Below, piece after piece: positions 1-8,159 of a DNA stretch of 47,533 nt. Every line of letters starts with the position of its first letter. Position 1 is the first letter of the stretch. The translations under genes and the position numbers were made by a program. Location: contig NZ_KB894224.1 in NCBI RefSeq assembly GCF_000374405.1, positions 1-47,533 of the forward strand, read 5' to 3'. This DNA is from Riemerella columbina DSM 16469 (GTDB lineage Bacteria > Bacteroidota > Bacteroidia > Flavobacteriales > Weeksellaceae). The notes below the pieces were generated by a model. It searched no databases and was not told the origin of the DNA. It saw only the letters and a program-made list of their open reading frames with translations.

Positions 1-131
1 GTAATTACCACAAAATCAAAGGCAAATATCTTCAATTATACTTAAATGAATTTGTATACAAGCTAAACAGGCGATATTTTGGAGAACGATTATTCGATAG
101 GGTGATTATAGCTGCTATAACAGGAAATTAG
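1..131 (+). CDS. IS1595-family transposase, C-terminal end (partial)
   Basis: Only the last ~42 codons are in the window; the frame enters at base 3 and stops at TAG 129-131. The peptide reads NYHKIKGKYLQLYLNEFVYK followed by LNRRYFGERLFDRVI, the typical tail of ISXO2-like DDE transposases of the IS1595 family (FxYxxNRR). The same sequence recurs in inverted orientation at the right end of the window with a single silent difference in the coding part (AAC here, AAT there). The gene is convergent with the AraC-type regulator that ends at 176. Confidence 0.85.
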   Translation, partial: NYHKIKGKYLQLYLNEFVYKLNRRYFGERLFDRVIIAAITGN

Positions 132-151
132 GTATAAAAACGGATATTCAA
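1..151 (+). mobile_element. right end of an IS1595-family insertion sequence (partial)
   Basis: Identity with the inverted copy at 47278-47533 continues past the transposase stop to about base 151 (shared end GGATATTCAA), after which the two flanks diverge. This sets the element boundary at about 145-151, some 25 bases from the stop codon of the AraC-type gene. The other end and any target duplication lie outside the window. Confidence 0.75.
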
Positions 152-175
152 TTAAAAAAATAAATGAAATTCACA

Positions 176-1054
176 CTATTTTAATTTTTCACTTCGATAA
201 TCTTTTGGAGATTTTCCAACAACTTTTTTAAATACTTGGGAAAAGTGAGAAGGTGTTTGAAAATTTAGTTCATAAGCTATTTCAGCAATTGTTTTATCAG
301 TTTGGAGGAGGTATTTACTATGATCAATATCTATCTCGTTTATCCACTGTTTTGGGCTTTTACCAGTTATTTTTTTTAGACATTTATTAAGGTAGTTTTC
401 AGTTACCCCAATTTTATTAGCATAAAAAAAAACTTTTTTTTCATCCGTATGAAAATCATATAAAAGATTTCTAAATTGAAATGCGATATCCATAGTTCTA
501 GTAGTTTCTTTTGGGGCTTCACTGGTTTGATTTAATATTTTAAGTAAAATAATTTTTAAAAAAGAAATTGTAATATTTTGATCTTCTTGAATTAATTCAA
601 ATTCCATTAGATTTAGTATTTTTATAATTTTTAAAAAATCAATTTCGCTATTTTTAATATAGGGAGCAATAAAAAATAATTTGGAAGGATTAATAGAAAA
701 ACTGGGGTTGCTGTATACCTCATTCTCATAGACAAGAAAGTAACCTTTTACTTCAGGATCAATCTCTAAGGTCGCAGTGATAGAACCTTGTCGGATATAA
801 AGAATTTCCCCTTTTTTTACTAGAAAATCTTCTCCGTCCAAATGTTGCTTAATAGTTCCTTTTGTAACAAAAATAATAAAGTTGAAGGTAGTGCGATAGG
901 GTTTGACAGGAATTAAGATATTTCTTAGGTAAAATTCTAATCGGTAGAGTTGTACAATAGCTTGATTATTCAATATTTCTTCTGAGATATTGGGTAAGAA
1001 CAATTGTTTGTACTCTAAATTAGAAATTAAAGGAATATCTTTTTTTTCTTTCAT
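176..1054 (-). CDS. AraC-family transcriptional regulator
   Basis: 292 aa. The N-terminal ~150 residues look like a cupin-type sensor domain (FNFIIFVTKGTIKQHLDGED), and residues ~190-290 are the double helix-turn-helix of the AraC family, with the signature IAEIAYELNFQTPSHFSQVF and the end KSPKDYRS. It lies last in the minus-strand array after the urease genes, separated from the TonB receptor by 66 bases that hold a small hairpin (1085-1106). From position it may regulate the receptor or the urease module, but no ligand can be read from the sequence. The left IS is inserted just beyond its stop codon and leaves the reading frame intact. Confidence 0.9.
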   Translation of the reverse strand: MKEKKDIPLISNLEYKQLFLPNISEEILNNQAIVQLYRLEFYLRNILIPVKPYRTTFNFIIFVTKGTIKQHLDGEDFLVKKGEILYIRQGSITATLEIDPEVKGYFLVYENEVYSNPSFSINPSKLFFIAPYIKNSEIDFLKIIKILNLMEFELIQEDQNITISFLKIILLKILNQTSEAPKETTRTMDIAFQFRNLLYDFHTDEKKVFFYANKIGVTENYLNKCLKKITGKSPKQWINEIDIDHSKYLLQTDKTIAEIAYELNFQTPSHFSQVFKKVVGKSPKDYRSEKLK

Positions 1055-1082
1055 TATTAAGATTTCATTTTTTTAGATGAGA

Positions 1083-1108
1083 AAGCACCAAAAGAATTTC
1101 TGGTGCCT
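1083..1108 (-). terminator. hairpin between TonB receptor and araC-type gene
   Basis: GCACCA at 1085-1090 pairs with TGGTGC at 1101-1106 around a 10-base loop. On the minus strand it follows the receptor stop by about 15 bases and is trailed by a short TTTCTC run, so it is a weak terminator or a processing stem. The araC-type gene may therefore have its own promoter. Confidence 0.45.
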
Positions 1109-1120
1109 TCAATGGTTAGG

Positions 1121-3151
1121 TTAAAATTTAAAATAAACACTTCCTTTGATAAAAAATGGTGTACCAGGAGTGTATGCTAGGTCTGTTATAGATTGTGGTT
1201 CTCCTCTAAGTTGTGTTTCTGTAGCAAATTGGGCTTCATTCCATTTCACATTGAAAAGGTTTTGTATTTGCATACTAGTACCCCAACGATCTTTCTCATA
1301 AGACAGAAGTAAATCATTCACGAAATATGACTTCGTTTTTATACTATTATCTTCGACTGCAGGATTCTCTCCCATCATTCGGTATTGCAAGTTTGCTGAA
1401 AATCCATTTAGGAAATCCCAACCAATACCTCCTGTACTTACCCAAACGGGAGCCAATGGAATAAGATTCTCTCCTTCAGGTTCATCAGTGAACTTTGCAT
1501 TAGCATAACTGATATCTGCATTTAAGTATAGTTGCTCGTTAGGTTGATAGCGAATACCTAAGTCCATCCCCAATCTTCGAGTGCTTCCAGAGGGTTCTAC
1601 TACTGCCTCATCTCCTACATATACAAACTCTTGCTGTAGATAGGTGTACCAAAGTGACGGAGTGATGATAAGACTTTGAGTGGGTTTTAATCGTACTCCA
1701 AAATCAGCACCGATACTATAAGGCAAAATTTCCTTTCCATCTTGAGCAATGACTACTCGGATATCATTTGAATGGAAACCCATACCTGATTTTAGAAACC
1801 ACAATGTGCTAAGATTCGGTTGGTACGATAAATCTAATTTTGGACTTAGAATTCCTTTGCTTTCTGATTTTGCAACTGGTAAATCGTTATGAAGTTGGTC
1901 TTGTAGATTAAATATAAAGTAATCAGCTCTCAATGATGGATTAATCGTCCAATTATTATTTTTCCAAAGGAAATTGATATATGAATGCAGATTGGTTTCT
2001 TTACCAAATACATCCGATAATTTTCCTAAGAGTTCTTTGCGCTGATAAACGCGATTAAGTTGGAGTGTAAAAATATCATCATGCCGGAATCCCGCACCAG
2101 CTGTCCAAGTAGTATTCTCATTATTCTTAATCCATTTACTTTCTCCTCCAAAAATATTTCTTCCATCAGTCTGCTGAATCTCATCTCCTTTATCTGGATT
2201 TTCAAGAAAAAAAGTAAAATTTGAATACAAATTAAATTTGTAACGGCTATACCATAAATTGCTTTCTAAATATTCTCCGGACGACAGAGAGTGCTTGTAT
2301 TGTAGCATGGCATTAATGCGTGAAGTACTCCCTCCTTCGGTAGGGTCGATACTTCCGAAGCGACCGATGATACCTTTTTCTACAGCTCGTGTAGGAATCT
2401 GCCCAGAGGCATTCCAAGAGGAGTTAAATACAGAAAATTGTAAATTGAGATATTGATGGTCGCTAATCCACTCATTGTATTTTCCAAAAACATTGACCCG
2501 ATTGAAATCTTGTTTCACATCAAATGGACCATCGGTATAGTTATATTCTGAAGCGATATAGGCATAGCGACGAGCTTCCTCGTTATTGATAAGGTTCAGT
2601 TGGGTATAAAGTCGCTTGGTGTTAAAACTTCCTATCTCCATTTTTACCATACTGTTTTTTATAGAGTTATAGGTATGAAAATCAACATATCCCGCAGTGT
2701 TAAAATCCCCTTTTTCAGCATAATAACTTCCTTTTCCAAAATCAATATTATCTACCGTTTCTGGGATAATGAAATGCAAGTCAGAATAGCCCTGCCCATG
2801 AGCGTGAGAAACTATATTTACAGGCATTCCATCAGCATATACAGCCACATCCGTACCATGGTCTGAGTCGAAACCTCTTAAAAATAATTGTTCAGCTTTT
2901 CCACCACCTGCGTGTTGAGCTATAAAAAGTCCAGGAACTTTTCTTAGCAAATCTTGTGAAGTATTTACAGGAATCTTTTTCAAATCAATTTTTGCAATTT
3001 GTTTGGTAAAACTATTGCCTGTTAATACAACTTCTTTCAGGTGAACTGTTTTGTCTTTAGTCTGTAAACTGTCCTTTTTCTCCTGAGCTGAGATAGTGTT
3101 ATTAAGTATTGAAGCAAAAAGTAAGGAACTAATTAAAATTTCTCGTTTCAT
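1121..3151 (-). CDS. TonB-dependent receptor, probable nickel (metal) importer of the urease cluster
   Basis: 676 aa outer-membrane receptor. Signal peptide at residues 1-22 (cut after ISAQ). The plug domain spans ~45-160 and contains VVLTG, LLRKVPGLF, LFLRGFDSDHGTDV and the His-rich stretch NIVSHAHGQGYSDLHF. The rest is a 22-strand-type beta barrel ending in aromatic SVYFKF. There is no N-terminal carboxypeptidase-like domain, unlike SusC-type receptors. It lies downstream of ureD, a nickel permease and a urea channel on the same strand, so nickel uptake across the outer membrane is the natural inference; the histidines in the plug agree but do not prove it. Energy would come from a TonB-ExbBD complex such as that at 18372-21351. 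Confidence 0.88.
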   Translation of the reverse strand: MKREILISSLLFASILNNTISAQEKKDSLQTKDKTVHLKEVVLTGNSFTKQIAKIDLKKIPVNTSQDLLRKVPGLFIAQHAGGGKAEQLFLRGFDSDHGTDVAVYADGMPVNIVSHAHGQGYSDLHFIIPETVDNIDFGKGSYYAEKGDFNTAGYVDFHTYNSIKNSMVKMEIGSFNTKRLYTQLNLINNEEARRYAYIASEYNYTDGPFDVKQDFNRVNVFGKYNEWISDHQYLNLQFSVFNSSWNASGQIPTRAVEKGIIGRFGSIDPTEGGSTSRINAMLQYKHSLSSGEYLESNLWYSRYKFNLYSNFTFFLENPDKGDEIQQTDGRNIFGGESKWIKNNENTTWTAGAGFRHDDIFTLQLNRVYQRKELLGKLSDVFGKETNLHSYINFLWKNNNWTINPSLRADYFIFNLQDQLHNDLPVAKSESKGILSPKLDLSYQPNLSTLWFLKSGMGFHSNDIRVVIAQDGKEILPYSIGADFGVRLKPTQSLIITPSLWYTYLQQEFVYVGDEAVVEPSGSTRRLGMDLGIRYQPNEQLYLNADISYANAKFTDEPEGENLIPLAPVWVSTGGIGWDFLNGFSANLQYRMMGENPAVEDNSIKTKSYFVNDLLLSYEKDRWGTSMQIQNLFNVKWNEAQFATETQLRGEPQSITDLAYTPGTPFFIKGSVYFKF

Positions 3152-3180
3152 TAATTATGATAAATAAGTTAGTAATTAAA

Positions 3181-4074
3181 TTATTTTTCTGTTTTAGCAA
3201 TGGGAATAAATTTTTGTAAAATAAGTGTAAGCCATGTGCCTGCTACGAAAGGAAAAGTGAATACCCCTCCGAAGGCATCTAAAATACCTGTATCAACCAT
3301 AGCTATATCTAGTCCCCATGTGATGAGTACGGAAATCAAAACCCATACACCATCGATTTTTTTGATTCCTGCGAAAACGATGGCAGAAAGCACCAAATTG
3401 AAGCTAAAAAGCCCTAAATGTACACTCTCGGGAGCTTCCCCATAATGGTGAGAAAGAGAGGCCCCAAGAAGAGAGGCAAGAAGTCCATAAAGTGCCGCGA
3501 TAGGGCTATTGATAAAAACCGCAACAAATATAATTAATCCTGATAAAAATCCTCCTTGAAAAATAACCTCCCCAAAACCATTAGTAGAGGTGGAAAAGTC
3601 ATCTAAATCATCCAAAGGTGGGGCTGATGTTAATACATCTGAGGCTCCAATTTGAGTATATTTGTGGAGTAAAAATACACATATCCAAGTAACTAAGATA
3701 AAAGGTAGGGTAAAAACAGGGATTTTTTTTATGATAAAAAAATGCTGAATTATAGCAGCGATACTCCCACCAATCACAACCAACACCCAAATAAGCCATG
3801 TAGCTTGAAACAAGAAGGTTAGAGCCACTCCGACAAGGGCTGCACTAAACCCGTATAACCCTTGCTGAATTTGATTTTCATCATATTTTAGCAATTTTGC
3901 TGTTAGCGTACCAGAGGCAGTGGCTACGATGGCTCCTACGCCCATTTGCCAACTTCCAAGAAAAATTCCTACTAAGAATAAGATTCCTGTAAGAGTATTT
4001 TCTTGTAGCATAATCTGAGAGATTCCTTTTAGCGTACTGTCTAGAAAAGGAAGTTTTTTAAATAGATTTTCCAT
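3181..4074 (-). CDS. urea transporter (UT/SLC14 family)
   Basis: 297 aa polytopic inner-membrane protein with the internal duplication of urea channels: GLYGFSAALVGVAL in the first half and HLGLFSFNLVLSAIVF in the second match the paired family signatures, and the N-terminal helix reads ISQIMLQENTLTGILFLVGI. It should let urea pass down its gradient to the cytosolic urease. It follows the nickel permease by 25 bases and precedes the TonB receptor, within the urease array. The length is usual for bacterial UTs (about 300-340 aa). Confidence 0.9.
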   Translation of the reverse strand: MENLFKKLPFLDSTLKGISQIMLQENTLTGILFLVGIFLGSWQMGVGAIVATASGTLTAKLLKYDENQIQQGLYGFSAALVGVALTFLFQATWLIWVLVVIGGSIAAIIQHFFIIKKIPVFTLPFILVTWICVFLLHKYTQIGASDVLTSAPPLDDLDDFSTSTNGFGEVIFQGGFLSGLIIFVAVFINSPIAALYGLLASLLGASLSHHYGEAPESVHLGLFSFNLVLSAIVFAGIKKIDGVWVLISVLITWGLDIAMVDTGILDAFGGVFTFPFVAGTWLTLILQKFIPIAKTEK

Positions 4075-4099
4075 AGTTTAATATTCATTAGTTATAAAA

Positions 4100-4798
4100 T
4101 TACCAGCTTAAAAATACCACCCCAATACCGCAAAGAGTTACTACTGCACCACTCACTACATTCATATAGCGTTCGAACTTATCTGTTTTGACTAAACTGT
4201 AACCGTACCTTCCTAATAATACCATAATAAGCATTGTAAGTATCGTTGTTAAGGTAAACACCACAATAAGAGTCACAATTTCTGTTACGGAGTGTTTAGT
4301 TCCTGAATAAAATAATAGAGGTATCAAAGGTTCACTTGGACCCATTACAAAAATGGCAAACATCACCAACGGAGTTACTTTCACTCTATTTTGAGGGAGA
4401 ACCATTTCATCATGATTATGCTCATATACATAAATATCGTCTCCCATTACATCAAAGTGCTTATGAGTTTTATTTCTGTACATCTGTACAATAGCATAGA
4501 TGAGGTATCCTATTCCAAAAATCAGCAAAAACCAACCTGAAAGATTCCCTTGTATATCCTGAAACCATGATATTTTATCCATCTGCCAACCTAAAAACAC
4601 TCCTATAAGTCCTAATATTACAGAACTTAGAATATGTCCAAAGCCGCATAGAACTACCCAAAATATGGTCTTAGCTTGGCTCCATTTTTTGGATCGAGAG
4701 AGCACAATAAAAGGTAGATAGTGGTCAGGTCCTGAAGCAGTATGTATAAAACTGATAGAAATGGCTGTTATTATCAATGCCCATAAAGTTGAATCCAT
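4100..4798 (-). CDS. nickel permease of the UreH/HupE-like type
   Basis: 232 aa with about six hydrophobic helices. Residues 19-26 (HTASGPDH) give an H-x5-DH motif in the first helix, the arrangement of HupE/UreJ nickel permeases; classical NiCoT proteins have H-x4-DH. A hydrophilic loop near residues 118-132 carries acidic and His residues (GDDIYVYEHNHDE), and a second motif MGPSEPLIPLLF follows. It starts 6 bases after ureD and probably moves Ni2+ across the inner membrane for urease assembly. Assignment to the transporter superfamily is firm; metal specificity is inferred from context. Confidence 0.85.
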   Translation of the reverse strand: MDSTLWALIITAISISFIHTASGPDHYLPFIVLSRSKKWSQAKTIFWVVLCGFGHILSSVILGLIGVFLGWQMDKISWFQDIQGNLSGWFLLIFGIGYLIYAIVQMYRNKTHKHFDVMGDDIYVYEHNHDEMVLPQNRVKVTPLVMFAIFVMGPSEPLIPLLFYSGTKHSVTEIVTLIVVFTLTTILTMLIMVLLGRYGYSLVKTDKFERYMNVVSGAVVTLCGIGVVFLSW

Positions 4799-4804
4799 AA
4801 TTTT

Positions 4805-5587
4805 CTATTTTTTATTCCAAAGTAATTCTTGAATTTTTAGAAAAAACTCATACATCTGTTCCCCCCCTTGACCTAAGGCTCTTACTACAAAACCTCCATC
4901 AATTAGCGAGACCCCTATTTGCATATTTTCCCATAAGGTTGATTCCTGATGAATCTGTTCCACCCATTCCGAAGGTTGATCCTCAGAATTTGAAGTAAAG
5001 AAAACAAGGGTTCCTTGGTGGGTATATTCCTCTAAAATACCGATACTATCAATAGGAATTTCTGCAGGGCGAAGTACAATATTGTCTTTCAATACCATTT
5101 TATTGTGATGCCAGATTTCCATAGCATTTTGAAAATGATTAAATTTAAAGAGTTCTCCGTGATGTTTTCTCCCGCAGGTAATGATTTCAGAGATAAGAAC
5201 CCGACTTCTGTCTCCCACATGGATATTAGTTTTACTTTTAAAGGTGGAATTCTCATGAGGAACTACAGGATGAGGCACATACGCAAAGAAGGCATCATCT
5301 TCTACACTAATCTGTAATTGCTGAGTAGCCTCGGCATCCATATTAAAAAGTCTCTGATACGATTGGGATTGTACTTGTAGCCATGCTTGGTTCTCAACAG
5401 TCATCTTCAGATCGTAACAATCCCCACTCAAGATTCCAGGAGAGGAACTCATAATCATAAGGTATAACTTATTATCATTCATTCTTTGTCCTACTGGAAC
5501 TACTCTAAAGGGGAGTGTAAGAAACACATCTTTTAGATATGACTTTTCATTTTTATATCCCGCTACAATATCCAATTTACACTTCAT
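4805..5587 (-). CDS. ureD: urease accessory protein UreD
   Basis: 260 aa. UreD is the scaffold that binds apo-urease and recruits UreF and UreG for nickel delivery. Recognisable blocks are PVGQRMNDNKLYLMIMSSSPG near the N-terminus (split here by alignment gaps in relatives), YVPHPVVPHENSTF and VLISEIITCGRKHHGE, the last a strong UreD signature. Its start abuts the ureG stop with no gap, so translation is probably coupled. Near the 3' end the codons for GQGGE include a run of seven G (C on the plus strand, 4861-4867). Confidence 0.93.
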   Translation of the reverse strand: MKCKLDIVAGYKNEKSYLKDVFLTLPFRVVPVGQRMNDNKLYLMIMSSSPGILSGDCYDLKMTVENQAWLQVQSQSYQRLFNMDAEATQQLQISVEDDAFFAYVPHPVVPHENSTFKSKTNIHVGDRSRVLISEIITCGRKHHGELFKFNHFQNAMEIWHHNKMVLKDNIVLRPAEIPIDSIGILEEYTHQGTLVFFTSNSEDQPSEWVEQIHQESTLWENMQIGVSLIDGGFVVRALGQGGEQMYEFFLKIQELLWNKK

Positions 5588-6229
5588 CTATCGTACCAAT
5601 TTAGGTTCTTCAACCTCTTCTAATAGGGCATATTTTTTAATCCAACCAATCACAGAATCTACCCCTTCATCAGTTTTTAAATTAGTAAAAACAAAGGGTT
5701 GTCCTTCACGCATTTTTCGGGCATCTCGTTCCATTACTTCTAAGCTGGCTCCTACATAAGGCGCAAGATCTATCTTGTTGATTACCAATAGATCTGATCG
5801 TGTAATACCAGGACCTCCTTTTCTTGGGATTTTCTCTCCTTCTGCCACATCTATAATGAAAATAGTAACATCTGCCAAATCTGGACTAAAGGTAGCAGAT
5901 AGGTTATCACCACCGCTTTCTATGAGGATTAATTCAATATCAGGAAAACGGTTTACTAACTCATCTACGGCTTCAAGATTCATACTTGCGTCTTCTCTAA
6001 TAGCTGTGTGAGGACATCCTCCAGTTTCTACACCGATGATTCGTTCTTGAGGCAAAAGGCTATTTTTAGCCATAAATTCGGCATCTTCCTTGGTATAGAT
6101 ATCGTTAGTGATTACCCCTAAGTTGTAATCTTTAAGCATATGACGACTCAAACGCTCTAAAAGTGCTGTTTTACCAGAACCTACGGGTCCTGCTACTCCA
6201 ACTTTTATATATTTTCTTTCTGAATTCAT
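5588..6229 (-). CDS. ureG: urease accessory GTPase UreG
   Basis: 213 aa SIMIBI-class GTPase that drives nickel transfer into urease. The P-loop GPVGSGKT is at residues 14-21; the invariant metal-binding motif appears as [19 protein letters not shown] (Cys-Pro-His), followed by [17 protein letters not shown] and the base-recognition motif NKIDLA. The usual N-terminal His-rich stretch is absent. It sits between ureF and ureD, 33 bases after ureF. Confidence 0.96.
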   Translation of the reverse strand: MNSERKYIKVGVAGPVGSGKTALLERLSRHMLKDYNLGVITNDIYTKEDAEFMAKNSLLPQERIIGVETGGCPHTAIREDASMNLEAVDELVNRFPDIELILIESGGDNLSATFSPDLADVTIFIIDVAEGEKIPRKGGPGITRSDLLVINKIDLAPYVGASLEVMERDARKMREGQPFVFTNLKTDEGVDSVIGWIKKYALLEEVEEPKLVR

Positions 6230-6262
6230 TTGTTTATTTTTTTTTAAGTTTAAAATTATTTT

Positions 6263-6952
6263 TTAGGACATATAGAGTCTTGAGTAGAGTCTTTCGTGTT
6301 GCATACATCGAATATCGAAAGCAGGGTTACAAAGACCTACTAAATCTCTATCTAGATCAAGGGTTTCTTCGGTAGTTTTTTGAATGATAGGCTGTAATCG
6401 GAATAAAATGTCCTGTCCATCCAATTGCCCTAAAGGAACTAGTTTGACCGCATTGGTAATCATTCCGACGGCTGAGGTATAGTAAAAAGCAAAAAGAGCT
6501 TCTTGTAGAGGAATTCCCATTAACTGTGAAAACATCCCAAATACTATGCAATAGTTGGTATCGGTTGTTTTCTTCTTAACGGATTCTTCATACTTTAACA
6601 TCAAATCAAATTCTTTCTGTCTTCGGAATATTTTGATCACCCGAAGCCCTAATTTCTGGCTTGCCTCTCGAATCTCTCTAGGACATTTCAAGGCAGTACA
6701 TTCTTGGTCTAAATCAAGAAGTGTTTGTAAATCATTCTTTTCTGTAGCTTCATAAGCCAATCGAACAAAAGCTCCATCGTTATATTTCAGATTGAACTCT
6801 ATCATATTTTTAACGAAAGTCTCTGCTGTCGGTACATTTTTTACAATTCGTCTCTGCACATAAGTTTCCAGACCATTGGAATGGGTATATCCTCCAATGG
6901 GAAGGGTAGGGTCTGCTAGGTGAAGTAAACTCCCTAAAAATGATGTTTGCAT
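6263..6952 (-). CDS. ureF: urease accessory protein UreF
   Basis: 229 aa all-helical protein that regulates the UreG GTPase within the UreDFG complex. The family opening LLHLADPTLPIGGYTHSNGLE and the C-terminal TNAVKLVPLGQLDGQ are both present. It starts 8 bases after ureE and is followed by ureG. Confidence 0.95.
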   Translation of the reverse strand: MQTSFLGSLLHLADPTLPIGGYTHSNGLETYVQRRIVKNVPTAETFVKNMIEFNLKYNDGAFVRLAYEATEKNDLQTLLDLDQECTALKCPREIREASQKLGLRVIKIFRRQKEFDLMLKYEESVKKKTTDTNYCIVFGMFSQLMGIPLQEALFAFYYTSAVGMITNAVKLVPLGQLDGQDILFRLQPIIQKTTEETLDLDRDLVGLCNPAFDIRCMQHERLYSRLYMS

Positions 6953-6960
6953 AGTTTTTA

Positions 6961-7473
6961 TTATTTTGATGATGCTAGATGTAGAATTTTTGTAAACAAT
7001 GAAGTTCCACTATTGCTATTTCCGTGCTGATGGGGTTCTACATTAGATTTCAATAAATTCAACAATTTTACCGTTTCTTTTCTGGGTTGATATCCACTAG
7101 CTTCTAACCAGCGAAACATCGGGTGTTCAAAAGGCATTAGTACTTGATCGTTTTGAATAAAAAGAGGCATATGCTTGTTGCCTATTTCGTAGCATACCGT
7201 CCCCATTTCTAGCATAGATTTGGGGGTAAGCACAATGGCATCTGTAGGAAGTACATTGATGACAACAGCAGTTTGATCATCCATATAGAGAATATCACCT
7301 TCGTAGAGACGCTGTCCTTCTTTTAAAAATTTTATGGCGATATCTTTTCCACTACGGGTTTTCTTTCTTTGGATTCGTTTAGGGGTTTCAAACCACTGCA
7401 GATCCAAGTAGTCGATTTCCCTTGATTGAATATCTGTATGGGCAACATTGCCAATAGCTTCGTTAATAATCAT
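6961..7473 (-). CDS. ureE: urease accessory protein UreE (nickel metallochaperone)
   Basis: 170 aa. UreE dimers bind nickel through a conserved His, here His101 in GNKHMPLF. The C-terminal domain contains MPFEHPMFRWLEASGYQPR. Unlike Klebsiella UreE there is no long poly-His tail; only EPHQHG near residue 150 adds histidines. Its ATG overlaps the stop of the preceding outer-membrane protein gene by one base (TAATG), which suggests translational coupling. Confidence 0.94.
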   Translation of the reverse strand: MIINEAIGNVAHTDIQSREIDYLDLQWFETPKRIQRKKTRSGKDIAIKFLKEGQRLYEGDILYMDDQTAVVINVLPTDAIVLTPKSMLEMGTVCYEIGNKHMPLFIQNDQVLMPFEHPMFRWLEASGYQPRKETVKLLNLLKSNVEPHQHGNSNSGTSLFTKILHLASSK

Positions 7474-8099
7474 TATTTATTTTTTCTAAGATTAAAGGTT
7501 TTAGAAATCCCAGTTCCGAATGTAGCACCACTTAGTCCAGCTACTTTGTCATTTGTCCATCCTTCGTTATTTTTGATAGATAATAGAGAAAGTTCTCCAA
7601 ATTTAAATTTTAGAGCCCAACCATTACCCAACAAAATACCTAACATAGGATAAGCTCTAAGGCGATAACCTGTATAATTCTGATACTGGGCTTCTCCCCA
7701 AACATAGTGAGCATCTACTTGGGCAGTGAGTAAGAAATACGAACCTAACATCACTGAAGGACTGTACCAAATACCAAATTCATTCTGATGCTGGGTTTGT
7801 TTTCCATTAGTAGAGTCTTGAGAAAAGGCGTAGTTTACACCTATTAAATCATTATTGTTAATAAAATACCCGACACCAATAGGGATTCCTGCTCCAGGAC
7901 TTGTACTAAAATTGCTGTGACTACCTTTCGGGGTATTGGTCTTTGAATAATCTAAGGAACCATATACCAATATATTTCCCTTAGGACCTAGCTCATCTGA
8001 ATTTAAACGGTGTCCTAAGAATTGGGCATTAGAGTATTGAGAGGTAACCAAAGACAGAAGCATTAGCCCTATTATTTTAATATGATTTGTTAATTTCAT
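7473..8099 (-). CDS. predicted outer-membrane beta-barrel protein inside the urease operon
   Basis: 208 aa with a signal peptide (hydrophobic core IIGLMLLSLVTS, cut near SNAQ). The mature part has alternating strands with Gly and aromatics (GAGIPIGVGYFIN, SYFLLTAQVDAHYVWGE, LGILLGNGWALKFKFG) and ends GTGISKTFNLRKNK, typical of small 8-stranded OmpW/OmpA-like Bacteroidota proteins. I do not recognise a named family. It lies between ureC and ureE, a position normally empty in urease operons, and its stop overlaps the ureE start. It could be a pore for urea or nickel, or a passenger gene; the sequence does not decide this. Confidence 0.82.
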   Translation of the reverse strand: MKLTNHIKIIGLMLLSLVTSQYSNAQFLGHRLNSDELGPKGNILVYGSLDYSKTNTPKGSHSNFSTSPGAGIPIGVGYFINNNDLIGVNYAFSQDSTNGKQTQHQNEFGIWYSPSVMLGSYFLLTAQVDAHYVWGEAQYQNYTGYRLRAYPMLGILLGNGWALKFKFGELSLLSIKNNEGWTNDKVAGLSGATFGTGISKTFNLRKNK

Positions 8100-8118
8100 T
8101 GGAATTATTTTGTAAAAT

Positions 8119-8146
8119 AGAGCTCAGAGGAATTCCTCCGAGCTCT
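8119..8146 (-). promoter_or_regulatory. intercistronic hairpin between ureC and the outer-membrane protein gene
   Basis: AGAGCTC (8119-8125) pairs with GAGCTCT (8140-8146) and GAGG (8127-8130) with CCTC (8135-8138), with one A/C mismatch and a 4-base loop. It begins about 14 bases after the ureC stop on the minus strand. No real U-run follows, so it is more likely a stabilising or attenuating stem than a full terminator. Confidence 0.6.
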
Positions 8147-8159
8147 GTGGTTACTTATT

